From JAAZPT01 sp034180455 (lineage in GTDB: Bacteria > Bacillota > Clostridia > Christensenellales > Aristaeellaceae), in assembly GCA_034180455.1 (NCBI GenBank), contig JAXFOG010000011.1, positions 1-43,177 on the forward strand: a stretch of 43,177 bases of DNA. Direction: 5' to 3'. The stretch's first letter is position 1. Every line of letters begins with the position of its first letter. Under the pieces are notes generated by a model. That model saw nothing but the letters and a program-made list of their open reading frames with translations, was not told the origin of the DNA and searched no databases. Of the stretch, positions 15,363-23,555 are shown in pieces. Both the position numbers and the translations under genes were made by a program.

Positions 15363-16793
15363 ATGAGCGATTTAAATAAATTAAAGCAGACCTTACAAGA
15401 ATATATAGATAGCAAGCAAGAACTTTGCACTCGTATCAAGCAAAATGAAGAGTTTTATAGGGCAAGCAATAGCGAGAGCCGTAGTCCCTATCTTATGAAC
15501 GCTCTACTAAATAAGCATGCCGATATTATGGATAGCTTTCCCGAGCCAGTAGTTTTGCCAAAGGCTCAGGACGATATTGAATCTGCCTCAATGCTTAGCG
15601 CACTGCTCCCAGTTATATTTAGACAGAATAGCTACCAAAGACTTTATTCCGACTCTGCTTGGGAAAAACTAAAGCATGGCACAGGCATTCAAGGAGCCTT
15701 TTGGAATGGTAGCGATATAGTCATAAAAAATATAGATATCAATCGCATTTTTTGGCAACCAAATATAGACGATATTCAGCAAAGTCGCTTTGTGTTCTAT
15801 ATCTCTCTTATGAATTCCGAAGACTTCAAGGCAAAATACCCTAAAATCAGGGCTGAAAGCACTAGCTTTCTAAATACCGAGCCTGATAACATAGAGATAA
15901 TTGATTGCTATTTCAAGCAAAAAGGTCGCCTAGAGCTTGTAAAATTCGTTGGCGATAGCATACTATACGATAGCTCAAAAGCACCATTCCCAGTCTATGA
16001 TCATTGTAAATATCCCTTTGTGTTTGATAGGCTCTACTCTATGAAAAACACCCCCGTAGGATTTGGACTTCTTGATATTATCAAGCGTACCCAGCGCCAA
16101 ATAGATACTCTTGATAAGGCTCTGCTAGATCATGCCCAAATGTCAGCCAAAAAGCGCTTTTTTATTAGAGTTGATGGGGGAGTGAATGAAAAGGAATTCG
16201 CAAATTGGAATAATGACTTTGTTCATGTGGCAGGTGGCATTGATGATAGCAGTATTAGAGAGCTAAACATCAATCCCATTGATTCTTCTTGCTATGCTCT
16301 GCTTAATTCCAAGATAGAAGAGCTAAAGGAATGTTCTGGCAATAGAGATTTCAATCAAGGCTCCGTCAGCGCTGGAGTAACAGCAGCCTCAGCTATTTCA
16401 GCTCTGCAAGAGGCTGGCAATAAACTCAGCCGCGATATAATTCGCTCAAGCTACCATTCATTTACAGATCTTTGTAAGCTAGTGGTAGAGCTTGTGCGCC
16501 AGTTTTATTCCACACCAAAGGTTCTGCGCATAATGGGCGATACTATGGAGTTTAGACTTTTCAGCAACCAAAATATGCAAGCAAAGGATGGCATGCTACC
16601 CGACTACGATATAGTTATTCAGCCACAAAAGGCAAGCCCCTTTAGCACACTTGCGCAAAACGAGCTTGCAAAGGAGTTCTTTGCAATGGGTTTCTTTAAG
16701 CCAGAAAATAAAGCAGAGGCGCTTGCTTGCATAAGCATGATGAATTTTGAAGGAAAGGAGGCGATAATATCCAGGATACAGGCACTAGAATAA
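15363..16793 (+). CDS. P22-type phage portal protein
   Basis: The 476-residue protein resembles P22-like portals of Firmicutes phages. It has an N-terminal helical region with FYRASNSESRSPYLMNALLN, and a stem/wing region including WEKLKHGTGIQGAFWNG and INRIFWQPNIDDIQQSRFVF. The segment YSMKNTPVGFGLLDIIKRTQ is the usual G-x-G-x-x-x-x-I-K-x-x-Q start of the long central helices. The helix-rich C-terminal half includes SAGVTAASAISALQEAGNKL. The C-terminal GFFKPENKAEALACISMMNF also looks complete. Length is at the short end for the family. The gene is intact with RBS AAGGAGG, lies between the hypothetical gene and the terminase, and overlaps the inferred terminase start by 25 nt. It would form the dodecameric DNA channel of a procapsid, yet no capsid gene is nearby. 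Confidence 0.85.
   Translation: MSDLNKLKQTLQEYIDSKQELCTRIKQNEEFYRASNSESRSPYLMNALLNKHADIMDSFPEPVVLPKAQDDIESASMLSALLPVIFRQNSYQRLYSDSAWEKLKHGTGIQGAFWNGSDIVIKNIDINRIFWQPNIDDIQQSRFVFYISLMNSEDFKAKYPKIRAESTSFLNTEPDNIEIIDCYFKQKGRLELVKFVGDSILYDSSKAPFPVYDHCKYPFVFDRLYSMKNTPVGFGLLDIIKRTQRQIDTLDKALLDHAQMSAKKRFFIRVDGGVNEKEFANWNNDFVHVAGGIDDSSIRELNINPIDSSCYALLNSKIEELKECSGNRDFNQGSVSAGVTAASAISALQEAGNKLSRDIIRSSYHSFTDLCKLVVELVRQFYSTPKVLRIMGDTMEFRLFSNQNMQAKDGMLPDYDIVIQPQKASPFSTLAQNELAKEFFAMGFFKPENKAEALACISMMNFEGKEAIISRIQALE
16754..16761 (+). promoter_or_regulatory. Strong RBS that points to an ATC start for the terminase
   Basis: AAAGGAGG inside the portal 3' end is followed after 7 nt by ATC at 16769-16771, in frame with the terminase. 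No ATG, GTG or TTG exists in that frame between the TGA at 16748-16750 and the GTG at 16847. Confidence 0.65.
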
Positions 16794-18172
16794 TTTGGCA
16801 GCCTCAGCCAAGGCAAAGGGATTTTCTCTGCCGAAATGAATACGAAGTGCTATATGGTGGTGCAGCTGGTGGGGGAAAGAGTGATGCTCTGCTTGTTGAA
16901 TCTCTTAGACAGGTCAATATGCCAAACTATCGCGCGCTTATATTACGCAAAACCTATCCCCAGCTTAGAGAGCTTATAGATAGGAGCATACAGCTTTTTA
17001 AGCCGGCTTTCCCCTTTGCTGAGTATAGGGCAGTCAGCCATATGTGGCAGTTTCCAAGTGGAGCCAGAATATACTTTGGCTCCATGCAGTATGCTGCCGA
17101 TAGATATAGCTATCAGGGCGCGCGCTTTGACTATATAGCCTTTGACGAGCTTACCCACTTTAGCGAGGAAGAATACTTCTATATGTTCTCTCGCAATCGC
17201 CCTGGTAGTCCTGGAATGCGTATATATATGCGAGCAGCTGCCAACCCTGGTGGCATAGGTCATAGCTGGGTAAAACACCGTTTCATAGATCCGGCGCCTC
17301 CCAATACCCCAATATATGAGCAAATAAGCATAGATGGCGCAACAAAAATTCAACGCGATAGAATTTTCATTCCATCAAGCGTATTTGATAACGCAGCCCT
17401 TATGCATAACGCCCCTGGCTATGTCGCAAGCCTTGCCCAGCTTCCCGATGCCGAAAAAAGAGCCTTGCTATATGGTGATTGGAGTAGCTTTCGTGGTCAA
17501 GTCTTTACAGAGTTTATTGACGATATTTCTCACTATACCGACAAAATACACACCCATGTTATCTCCCCTTGCGACTTCCCCGACTATCTGCCTGTATATA
17601 GGTCCTTTGACTTTGGCTACTCCAAACCCTACGCAGTTGGCTGGTTTATTGTGGATAGTGATGAGCGTGTCTATATGGTGAAAGAGCTATATGGCATGGG
17701 CGCAAGCTATAATGTAGGATTAAAGCATAGTCCCCTTCAAATTGCCGAGCGTATTCGTGAAGTGGAAGAAAATGACCCTATTCTAAAAGGCAGAACAATT
17801 ATTCCCTTCGCCGATCCTAGCATATTTGATAAAAGTCGTGGCGAATCCATTGCCGAGATGATGGAAAAATCCCCTAATTTTATCTACTTTCGCCCAGCAG
17901 ACAACACTCGCCTAGCTGGCAAGATGCAAGTCCATAGGCGCTTGGCTTTTGACCAAAGCGATCGCCCCTCCCTTTATTTTTTCAACACTTGCATACACTC
18001 CATTCGTGGCATGAAGTCCCTTACATATAGCCTTAGCGATATAGAAGATGTCGACACCAATCAGGAAGATCACCTATACGATGTTCTGCGCTACTGCCTT
18101 ATGGCTCGCCCCCTTGCGCCCCTCAAGCCAGCACTACCAAAGCTTTATTCAGCCAATCCCCTAGATATATGA
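16769..18172 (+). CDS. Phage terminase large subunit (packaging ATPase/nuclease), apparent ATC start
   Basis: This is the motor that would translocate and cut DNA at a portal. With start at ATC 16769 it has 467 residues. The N-terminal Q-motif region IIWQPQPRQRDFL is residues 8-20, Walker A GGAAGGGKS 30-38, Walker B IAFDE ends at D126-E127, and the coupling motif is AAANPGG. The RNase H-like nuclease keeps three candidate metal-binding aspartates: D281 (SFDFGYSKP), D349 (FADPS) and D438 (LYDVLRY). All look functional. The first conventional start in frame, GTG 16847, would remove the Q-motif and is only 9 nt before Walker A. The gene order portal then terminase is the reverse of most tailed phages. 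Family and intact motifs are clear; the start is inferred. Confidence 0.87.
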   Translation: MQDTGTRIIWQPQPRQRDFLCRNEYEVLYGGAAGGGKSDALLVESLRQVNMPNYRALILRKTYPQLRELIDRSIQLFKPAFPFAEYRAVSHMWQFPSGARIYFGSMQYAADRYSYQGARFDYIAFDELTHFSEEEYFYMFSRNRPGSPGMRIYMRAAANPGGIGHSWVKHRFIDPAPPNTPIYEQISIDGATKIQRDRIFIPSSVFDNAALMHNAPGYVASLAQLPDAEKRALLYGDWSSFRGQVFTEFIDDISHYTDKIHTHVISPCDFPDYLPVYRSFDFGYSKPYAVGWFIVDSDERVYMVKELYGMGASYNVGLKHSPLQIAERIREVEENDPILKGRTIIPFADPSIFDKSRGESIAEMMEKSPNFIYFRPADNTRLAGKMQVHRRLAFDQSDRPSLYFFNTCIHSIRGMKSLTYSLSDIEDVDTNQEDHLYDVLRYCLMARPLAPLKPALPKLYSANPLDI

Positions 18173-18208
18173 TAATCCCCCTTTCCATTTTTCTATATTT
18201 TCAAAAAA

Positions 18209-18217
18209 TGCTATAAT
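18209..18217 (+). promoter_or_regulatory. Extended -10 promoter of the MFS-GH2 operon
   Basis: TGCTATAAT lies 33 bp before the transporter start. TTTCTA at 18190-18195 could serve as a weak -35 box at 16 bp. It marks a transcription unit separate from the terminase gene. Confidence 0.6.
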
Positions 18218-18250
18218 ATATCTACCTACAACAATATATGGAGATGTAAT

Positions 18251-19519
18251 ATGAAAAATCTCAGTAAAAAAACTTGGTTCAATATAGTGCTTTTTGGACT
18301 CGTTGGCCAGATAGCATGGGTAGTAGAGAATATGTATTTTGCTACAATGTGTCAGGATATATATGCCTTTGCTGAAAGACAAGACCTCGGCTACGTTTTC
18401 ACCACCATCATGGTTATAGCCTCTGCAATCACTGCCACTGCTACCACATTCTTTGCTGGCGCTGCAAGCGATAGGCTAGGCAAACGCAAGCCTTTTATAT
18501 CATGGGGTTACATACTTTGGGGCATAAGCATTATGGCATTTGCCTTTATACCTATGCATATATCTTCCAGCCAGTACATCATTATAGGAATAATCATAGT
18601 TTTGCTAGACTGTATAATGACCGTATTTGGCTCTACTTCAAATGACGCTGCATTCAATGCTTGGATAACTGACGTAACTAGCCAGAGCAATAGAGGACGC
18701 GTAAATTCCATTCTTTCTTTGCTCCCAGTTTTCGCTGTTATGGTGGTGTTTATTGGCATTGGTGGATTGTATGCTAGCTCTGTAAAGAGCTTCTTCTTGA
18801 TTCTTGGCATTATTCCATTAGTTTCAGGCTTTGCTGGCCTTTTCTTGCTAGAGGATAATTCCATACACGGTAGCGACATCAGCCTTGGCAACGTATTCTA
18901 TGGCTTTAGAAAAGACGTTATCACTCAGAATAAGGCGCTATATATCACGCTTTTTGCATATAGCCTACTAGCCACTGCCCAGCAGACCTTTTTCTCCTAC
19001 CTTATCAACTTCCTAAGCGTAACATTGGGTTTTGGAGATGGCTTTGTTATACCTATGGCAGTAATTCTTCTTGGCTCTGCTGTAATTACAGGTATTCTAG
19101 GAGTTATGTTTGATAAATTTGGTAGACATGGCTTCTATATTCCACTTACTCTTATGGTAATATTAGGCACTCTTTCATTCTACCTTGTGCAGTATAGTTT
19201 AGGTGCCTTGCGTATGGCAGTAATATACATAGGTGGCGTTGTTATGATGAGTGGCGTTTTCGCAAGTGGCGCCTCACTTCAGGCAAATTTCCAAGATCTT
19301 ATTCCCACAGGCTTTGAAGGTAGATTCCAAGGTGTTAGAATGTGCTTCACAGTTCTTATACCTATGATACTTGGCCCCATAATTGCACTCATAATTGGCC
19401 TTAATAACTCCGATACTTCGGCAGTAGGCTTTGCACCCACTTACGATATTTTCTTAGCTGCAGCAGTTGTCGCCTTGCTTGCCATTATTCCAATGATCTC
19501 TGTAAAAAACAATAAATAA
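18251..19519 (+). CDS. MFS-type sugar transporter
   Basis: The 422-residue integral membrane protein shows about 12 hydrophobic helices. The MFS loop 2-3 motif is present as GAASDRLGKRKPFI (about 73-86), and a related GVMFDKFGRHGFY lies in the second half. The sequence resembles the glycoside-cation symporter or SLC45-like MFS branch, whose members carry disaccharides or glycosides. It is followed after 13 bp by a signal-less GH2 enzyme with its own AGGAG site. The pair thus looks like an uptake-and-cleave unit for an intracellular glycoside. The substrate cannot be read; linkage to fucose is only by position. Confidence 0.8.
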   Translation: MKNLSKKTWFNIVLFGLVGQIAWVVENMYFATMCQDIYAFAERQDLGYVFTTIMVIASAITATATTFFAGAASDRLGKRKPFISWGYILWGISIMAFAFIPMHISSSQYIIIGIIIVLLDCIMTVFGSTSNDAAFNAWITDVTSQSNRGRVNSILSLLPVFAVMVVFIGIGGLYASSVKSFFLILGIIPLVSGFAGLFLLEDNSIHGSDISLGNVFYGFRKDVITQNKALYITLFAYSLLATAQQTFFSYLINFLSVTLGFGDGFVIPMAVILLGSAVITGILGVMFDKFGRHGFYIPLTLMVILGTLSFYLVQYSLGALRMAVIYIGGVVMMSGVFASGASLQANFQDLIPTGFEGRFQGVRMCFTVLIPMILGPIIALIIGLNNSDTSAVGFAPTYDIFLAAAVVALLAIIPMISVKNNK

Positions 19520-19532
19520 ATTAGGAGAAAAT

Positions 19533-21197
19533 ATGTTCAATAAGCTCTATACAAAAGAAGGACTATCCCTTAGCCAAACTCCATGGAACGAATATCCCAG
19601 ACCATCTCTTAGGCGAGCAAAATGGCTCTGCCTTAATGGACTATGGCAGTTTGAAGCTACCGGAATCAAAAAACAAGATATACTTGTGCCTTTTCCTCCC
19701 GAGAGCCTTTTAAGTGGTATTGGTAAAGTTTGCAACCATCTTAAATACACTCGCTCTTTCACCCTTGATAAAGACTTCCTAGCTGGTAGAGTAATACTGC
19801 ACTTTGGCGCTGTCGACCAAATCGCCAAAGTCTACATTAACGATACTTTTGTTGGCGAGCATGAGGGTGGCTATCTTCCTTTTAGCTTTGACATCACTTA
19901 TTATATACACGATGGCGAAAACACTATCACCCTTGTAGCGCAAGACTTGCTAGATAAAAAATACCCCCTAGGCAAGCAAAAGCTTGATAGAGGTGGCATG
20001 TGGTACACTCCAGTTAGTGGCATTTGGCAAACAGTATGGATAGAGCCGGTTCCACAAGAATACATCAAGGGCATAAACTACACTGCCAACGGCAACAATA
20101 TACGCATAGATATAGATGGTGTGCAAAATGGCACCATAATCTTGCTTGATAAAGAATATCAATTTAGCAATGGTAGCTGCAATATCACAATAGATGAACC
20201 GATTTATTGGAGTCCCGAGCACCCACATCTGTATTATTTCACAGTTGTTTCTGGCACAGATAGGGTAGAGAGCTACTTTGCACTTCGCACTCTTAATATA
20301 AAAAATATAAATGGCAAGCCTCGTATCTGTCTAAATGGCGAACCATACTTTTTCCATGGTGTGCTAGATCAGGGTTACTTCAGCGATGGCATATATCTTC
20401 CAGCCACGCCAAAGCTTTATGAAGACGATATTCTCGCAATGAAAAAGCTTGGCTTTAACACTCTTCGCAAACATATCAAGATAGAGCCAGAATACTTCTA
20501 CCACGCTTGCGATAGACTTGGAATAATAGTTTTTCAGGATATGGTGAATAACGGTGGATATTCTTTTGTAAGAGATACCATACTACCCACAATAGGTATT
20601 CAGCGTATTAGCGATAAATTTTTAAACAAAAATAAGGCATCAAGAGCATTTTTCATACAGCACATGAAAGATACCGTCGCCCATCTTAAAAAATTTCCCT
20701 GCATAGCACTCTGGACTATATTCAACGAGGCTTGGGGGCAGTTTACAGCAGATAAATGCTACGATATTCTCAAATCTATTGACAACACTAGAATCATAGA
20801 CGCCACATCTGGCTGGTTCTGGCAGAATAAAAGTGATGTAGATTCAAAGCATATTTATTTTAAACCTCTCAAGCTTAATTTTTCATCAAGACCTATGTTG
20901 CTCTCCGAGTATGGAGGCTATGTTTGGAAGCTAGACGAGCATTCCTTCAATACCACAAAAACCTATGGTTATAGGATATATAAGACTAGAGAAGAAATGA
21001 CAAAAGGCGTCCGTAAACTTCTTGATGAGCTTGTACAACTTACAAAAAAAGGACTCTGTGGAGCTATCTACACTCAGCTTAGTGACGTGGAAGATGAAAC
21101 CAACGGAATACTTACCTACGATAGAGCTGTATGCAAGATAGACGAGTCCGAAATAGCAGACTATGGCGCCAAACTTCAATCTGCAGTTAAACAATAA
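19533..21197 (+). CDS. Glycoside hydrolase family 2 enzyme, cytoplasmic
   Basis: The 554-residue protein has no signal peptide. It has an N-terminal sugar-binding jelly roll (LNGLWQFEATG... VYINDTFVGEHEGGYLPFSFDIT, about 35-175), an immunoglobulin-like domain (about 180-265) and a TIM barrel from about 275 (GVLDQGYFSDGIYLPATPKLYEDDI, LGFNTLRKHIKIEP). The acid/base is likely E399 in TIFNEAWGQF and the nucleophile E459 in LLSEYGGYVW. GH2 holds beta-galactosidases, beta-glucuronidases, beta-mannosidases and others, and this short form without C-terminal extra domains cannot be assigned to one. It is coexpressed with the MFS transporter. The stop is 47 bp from the convergent DeoR gene, with no strong terminator between them. 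Confidence 0.85.
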   Translation: MFNKLYTKEGLSLSQTPWNEYPRPSLRRAKWLCLNGLWQFEATGIKKQDILVPFPPESLLSGIGKVCNHLKYTRSFTLDKDFLAGRVILHFGAVDQIAKVYINDTFVGEHEGGYLPFSFDITYYIHDGENTITLVAQDLLDKKYPLGKQKLDRGGMWYTPVSGIWQTVWIEPVPQEYIKGINYTANGNNIRIDIDGVQNGTIILLDKEYQFSNGSCNITIDEPIYWSPEHPHLYYFTVVSGTDRVESYFALRTLNIKNINGKPRICLNGEPYFFHGVLDQGYFSDGIYLPATPKLYEDDILAMKKLGFNTLRKHIKIEPEYFYHACDRLGIIVFQDMVNNGGYSFVRDTILPTIGIQRISDKFLNKNKASRAFFIQHMKDTVAHLKKFPCIALWTIFNEAWGQFTADKCYDILKSIDNTRIIDATSGWFWQNKSDVDSKHIYFKPLKLNFSSRPMLLSEYGGYVWKLDEHSFNTTKTYGYRIYKTREEMTKGVRKLLDELVQLTKKGLCGAIYTQLSDVEDETNGILTYDRAVCKIDESEIADYGAKLQSAVKQ

Positions 21198-21244
21198 TTT
21201 TTATTTAGCGTGAAAATTTTATCAATAAGTTTTTTGTAATATTA

Positions 21245-22003
21245 TTATTCTATAAGAACACAACCTTTTGCCTCTATACGTTCGCATAGCTCATCAGAAA
21301 ATCTATCATTACTTATTATCATATCTATATCATCAAAATCTGCCAGCCTTACAAATCCATTGGCATTTTCCTTAGATGTATCGCACAGTATTATCTTTTG
21401 ACTAGCATTTTTCAGCATAGCTTTTTTGCAGAACGCCTGCGAATCGTCCCCCTCATACACGCCATTTATGTTTATAGCCTTGCATGATAAAAACGCTATA
21501 TCCACACTAAATTCATTCAAAAACTTTGTGGCAAAATCTCCTACTATTGATAGGCTTTTGTGCTTTACAAGCCCAGGGCATATATAACAGCGTATGTTCT
21601 CATTCATATATAACTTCATAGCATTGTTTATACCATTTGTTATTACACTTATGTTCTTGTGTCTGCTTATAAATGGCACTATGTAGCTTACAGTGGACGA
21701 TGAGTCCAAAAATATCACCATATTGTCCTTTATAAATTTATCTGCCTTCTTGGCTATGGCAAATTTCTTTTCGGGATTTTCTGCTCTGCGAATGGATATA
21801 GAGTCCTCTGATGCGCTTGGGTTGTTCAGAGTTATCCCACCATGATGACGTGTGATTATTCCCTCTTTTTCAAGGGCGATTAGATCTCTGCGTAATGTAG
21901 ATGTGGATATAAAGAGCCTTTTCTCCAGTGCACCGTGCCTTACCATTCCTCCACTTGCTCGCAGTATATCCAGTATCTCTTTCTTTCTCTCTATGTAACT
22001 CAT
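21245..22003 (-). CDS. DeoR-family transcriptional regulator of the fucose operon
   Basis: The 252-residue protein has an N-terminal winged helix-turn-helix (ERKKEILDILRASGG, ALEKRLFISTSTLRRDLIALEKEGIITRHHGG), the hallmark DeoR motif with S-x-x-T-L-R-R-D-L. The C-terminal DeoRC sensor domain binds phosphorylated sugars (FLDSSSTVSYIVPFI, VITNGINNAMKL, VDIAFLSCKAIN). In this family the effector is typically a pathway sugar phosphate, here probably L-fuculose-1-phosphate. It is divergent from the fucose operon across 147 bp holding three TGAACTATT repeats and a related inverted site. GGGGGA precedes the ATG by 5 nt. The DeoR call is strong; the fuc role is from context. Confidence 0.88.
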   Translation of the reverse strand: MSYIERKKEILDILRASGGMVRHGALEKRLFISTSTLRRDLIALEKEGIITRHHGGITLNNPSASEDSISIRRAENPEKKFAIAKKADKFIKDNMVIFLDSSSTVSYIVPFISRHKNISVITNGINNAMKLYMNENIRCYICPGLVKHKSLSIVGDFATKFLNEFSVDIAFLSCKAININGVYEGDDSQAFCKKAMLKNASQKIILCDTSKENANGFVRLADFDDIDMIISNDRFSDELCERIEAKGCVLIE

Positions 22004-22013
22004 GTTTTCCCCC

Positions 22014-22042
22014 TGAACTATTTTGAACTATTCTGAACTATT
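22014..22042. promoter_or_regulatory. Triple 10-bp-phased operator-like repeat
   Basis: TGAACTATT occurs three times at 22014, 22024 and 22034, exactly one helical turn apart, directly in front of the DeoR gene. A related site in inverted orientation (TTGTTCAA, 22074-22081) lies near the kinase promoter. Direct spacing suggests cooperative binding on one face of DNA by the divergently encoded DeoR protein. Confidence 0.6.
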
Positions 22043-22085
22043 ATAACACATTAGATAAAATATTATCAATCGTTTGTTCAAATAA

Positions 22086-22114
22086 TGTACAAAACATATC
22101 TTTTGTGTTAATAT
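22086..22114 (+). promoter_or_regulatory. Candidate promoter of the fucose operon
   Basis: TGTACA (22086-22091) and the extended -10 TGTTAATAT (22106-22114) have a 17-bp spacer. The spacer overlaps an inverted repeat ACAAAA-6-TTTTGT (22089-22106). The TTGTTCAA half-site just upstream would let the regulator act here. Confidence 0.4.
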
Positions 22115-22150
22115 ATATACAAAACCAAAAAGCTTCGTTAGGAGTTGTTT

Positions 22151-23545
22151 ATGAAAAAAGTTCTTGCTATTGATATGGGAGCCACATCCATAAGAGGCAT
22201 ACTCGGCTGGGTTGAAGATGGCAAAATACATACCGAAGAAGTAATGCGCTTTTCCCACGATATAGTTCATGAGAATGGTAGAATGCGCTGGCAGTTTGAA
22301 AAGATACTTTCCAACATCAAGGGCTGCATAGAGATCTACCAAGATCAGATCTGCTCTATTGGTATAGATACATGGGGTGTAGATTTTGGCATACTAGACT
22401 CCGATGGCAAACTTATAGAGAATCCAGTATCCTATCGCGATACCCAGATACCCCTAGGTTATGAAGCCGCCAAAAAGGCTCTTTCTGAAAAAGATATATT
22501 CCTTGATACAGGCACCCAGTTAATGAGCATCAATACGCTTTTCCAGTTGCTTGCTATAAAGGAGCTAGATAAGGCTACATTTGATAAAATACACACTATA
22601 CTTATGATGCCCGACCTTATTCAGTACTTCCTTACAGGTAATGCCCAAGGCGAAGAAACCATTTGGAGCACTTCTCAAATTCTCAACCTTGCTACTAGAG
22701 ATTATAGTGCCAAGATAAAAAATCTTTTAGGACTCAGCGATAGCGCATATCCCCAAGTGCATAAGGCTGGTAGCATCACTGGCTATATGGGCGATATAGC
22801 AGTAGTAAACGTATGTGGACACGATACTGCAAGCGCAGTTCTGCTTACAGAGGCTATGTACGATCTAGACACTATGTTCCTAAGCTGTGGCACATGGTCC
22901 TTGTTTGGAGCTAGAGTCAATAAGGCTATGCTTACAGAAGAAGTCTATAAGGCAGACCTTACCAACGAGCTTGGTTACGATTCTGCAAATCTGCTTTTCA
23001 AAAATATCACTGGTCTATATCTTCTTGAAAAATATAAGTCCCAGCTAGAAGAAAAGCAGGGCAGAAATATTAGCTTTGATGAGATTACCGAGCATTGTGA
23101 GAAAATATTTGCAGCCAGCAAAACTCCTATGCTTAAAATAGATATTACAGATCCACGCTTTGCCAATGAAACTATGGACGCAGCCAAAGAGATTGCAGAA
23201 TACCTTGCCCAGCACGGTCAAACTGCTCCAAGCGATCCAATGGACTATTTCGCTATAATATACGATAGCCTTATAGACGAGTATATCAATACTAAATCAC
23301 AGCTTGAGTCCATAGTTGGCAAACAATATCATAAGCTGCACATGATAGGTGGTGGCGCCAAATCAAAGCTACTTTGTAGCAGAATAGCCAGCCGAATGAA
23401 TGTAGAGCTTACTGCAGGACCTTTTGAGGCTTCTGCATTGGGCAACATACTTATACAGCTTGTGGCAATGAATCAATTTGATAGTATTTCAAGCGCTATT
23501 GCTTGTGCTATGAATACAGAGAAAACGAATAAATATCATAAATAG
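22151..23545 (+). CDS. FGGY sugar kinase (RhaB-like), probable L-fuculokinase
   Basis: The 464-residue FGGY-family kinase has the N-terminal ATPase motif AIDMGATSIRGILG, the substrate region IGIDTWGVDFGILDSDGKLI with NPVSYRD, HDTASAVL in the middle, and MIGGGAKSKLLCSRIA for the C-terminal nucleotide site. The sequence is closer to rhamnulokinase (RhaB) than to E. coli FucK. Yet the operon holds FucI, FucA, FucU and FucO and no RhaA or RhaD, so L-fuculose is the likely substrate. ATG 22151 is chosen because TAGGAG (22139-22144) ends 6 nt before it; the in-frame TTG at 22145 abuts the RBS. It is the first gene of the operon, 10 bp before fucI. Confidence 0.85.
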   Translation: MKKVLAIDMGATSIRGILGWVEDGKIHTEEVMRFSHDIVHENGRMRWQFEKILSNIKGCIEIYQDQICSIGIDTWGVDFGILDSDGKLIENPVSYRDTQIPLGYEAAKKALSEKDIFLDTGTQLMSINTLFQLLAIKELDKATFDKIHTILMMPDLIQYFLTGNAQGEETIWSTSQILNLATRDYSAKIKNLLGLSDSAYPQVHKAGSITGYMGDIAVVNVCGHDTASAVLLTEAMYDLDTMFLSCGTWSLFGARVNKAMLTEEVYKADLTNELGYDSANLLFKNITGLYLLEKYKSQLEEKQGRNISFDEITEHCEKIFAASKTPMLKIDITDPRFANETMDAAKEIAEYLAQHGQTAPSDPMDYFAIIYDSLIDEYINTKSQLESIVGKQYHKLHMIGGGAKSKLLCSRIASRMNVELTAGPFEASALGNILIQLVAMNQFDSISSAIACAMNTEKTNKYHK

Positions 23546-23555
23546 GGAGGAAAAC

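Noticed and set aside
16847..18172. Terminase starting at GTG 16847
   Set aside because: That start lies 9 nt before the Walker A motif, would remove the conserved Q-motif, and has no RBS.
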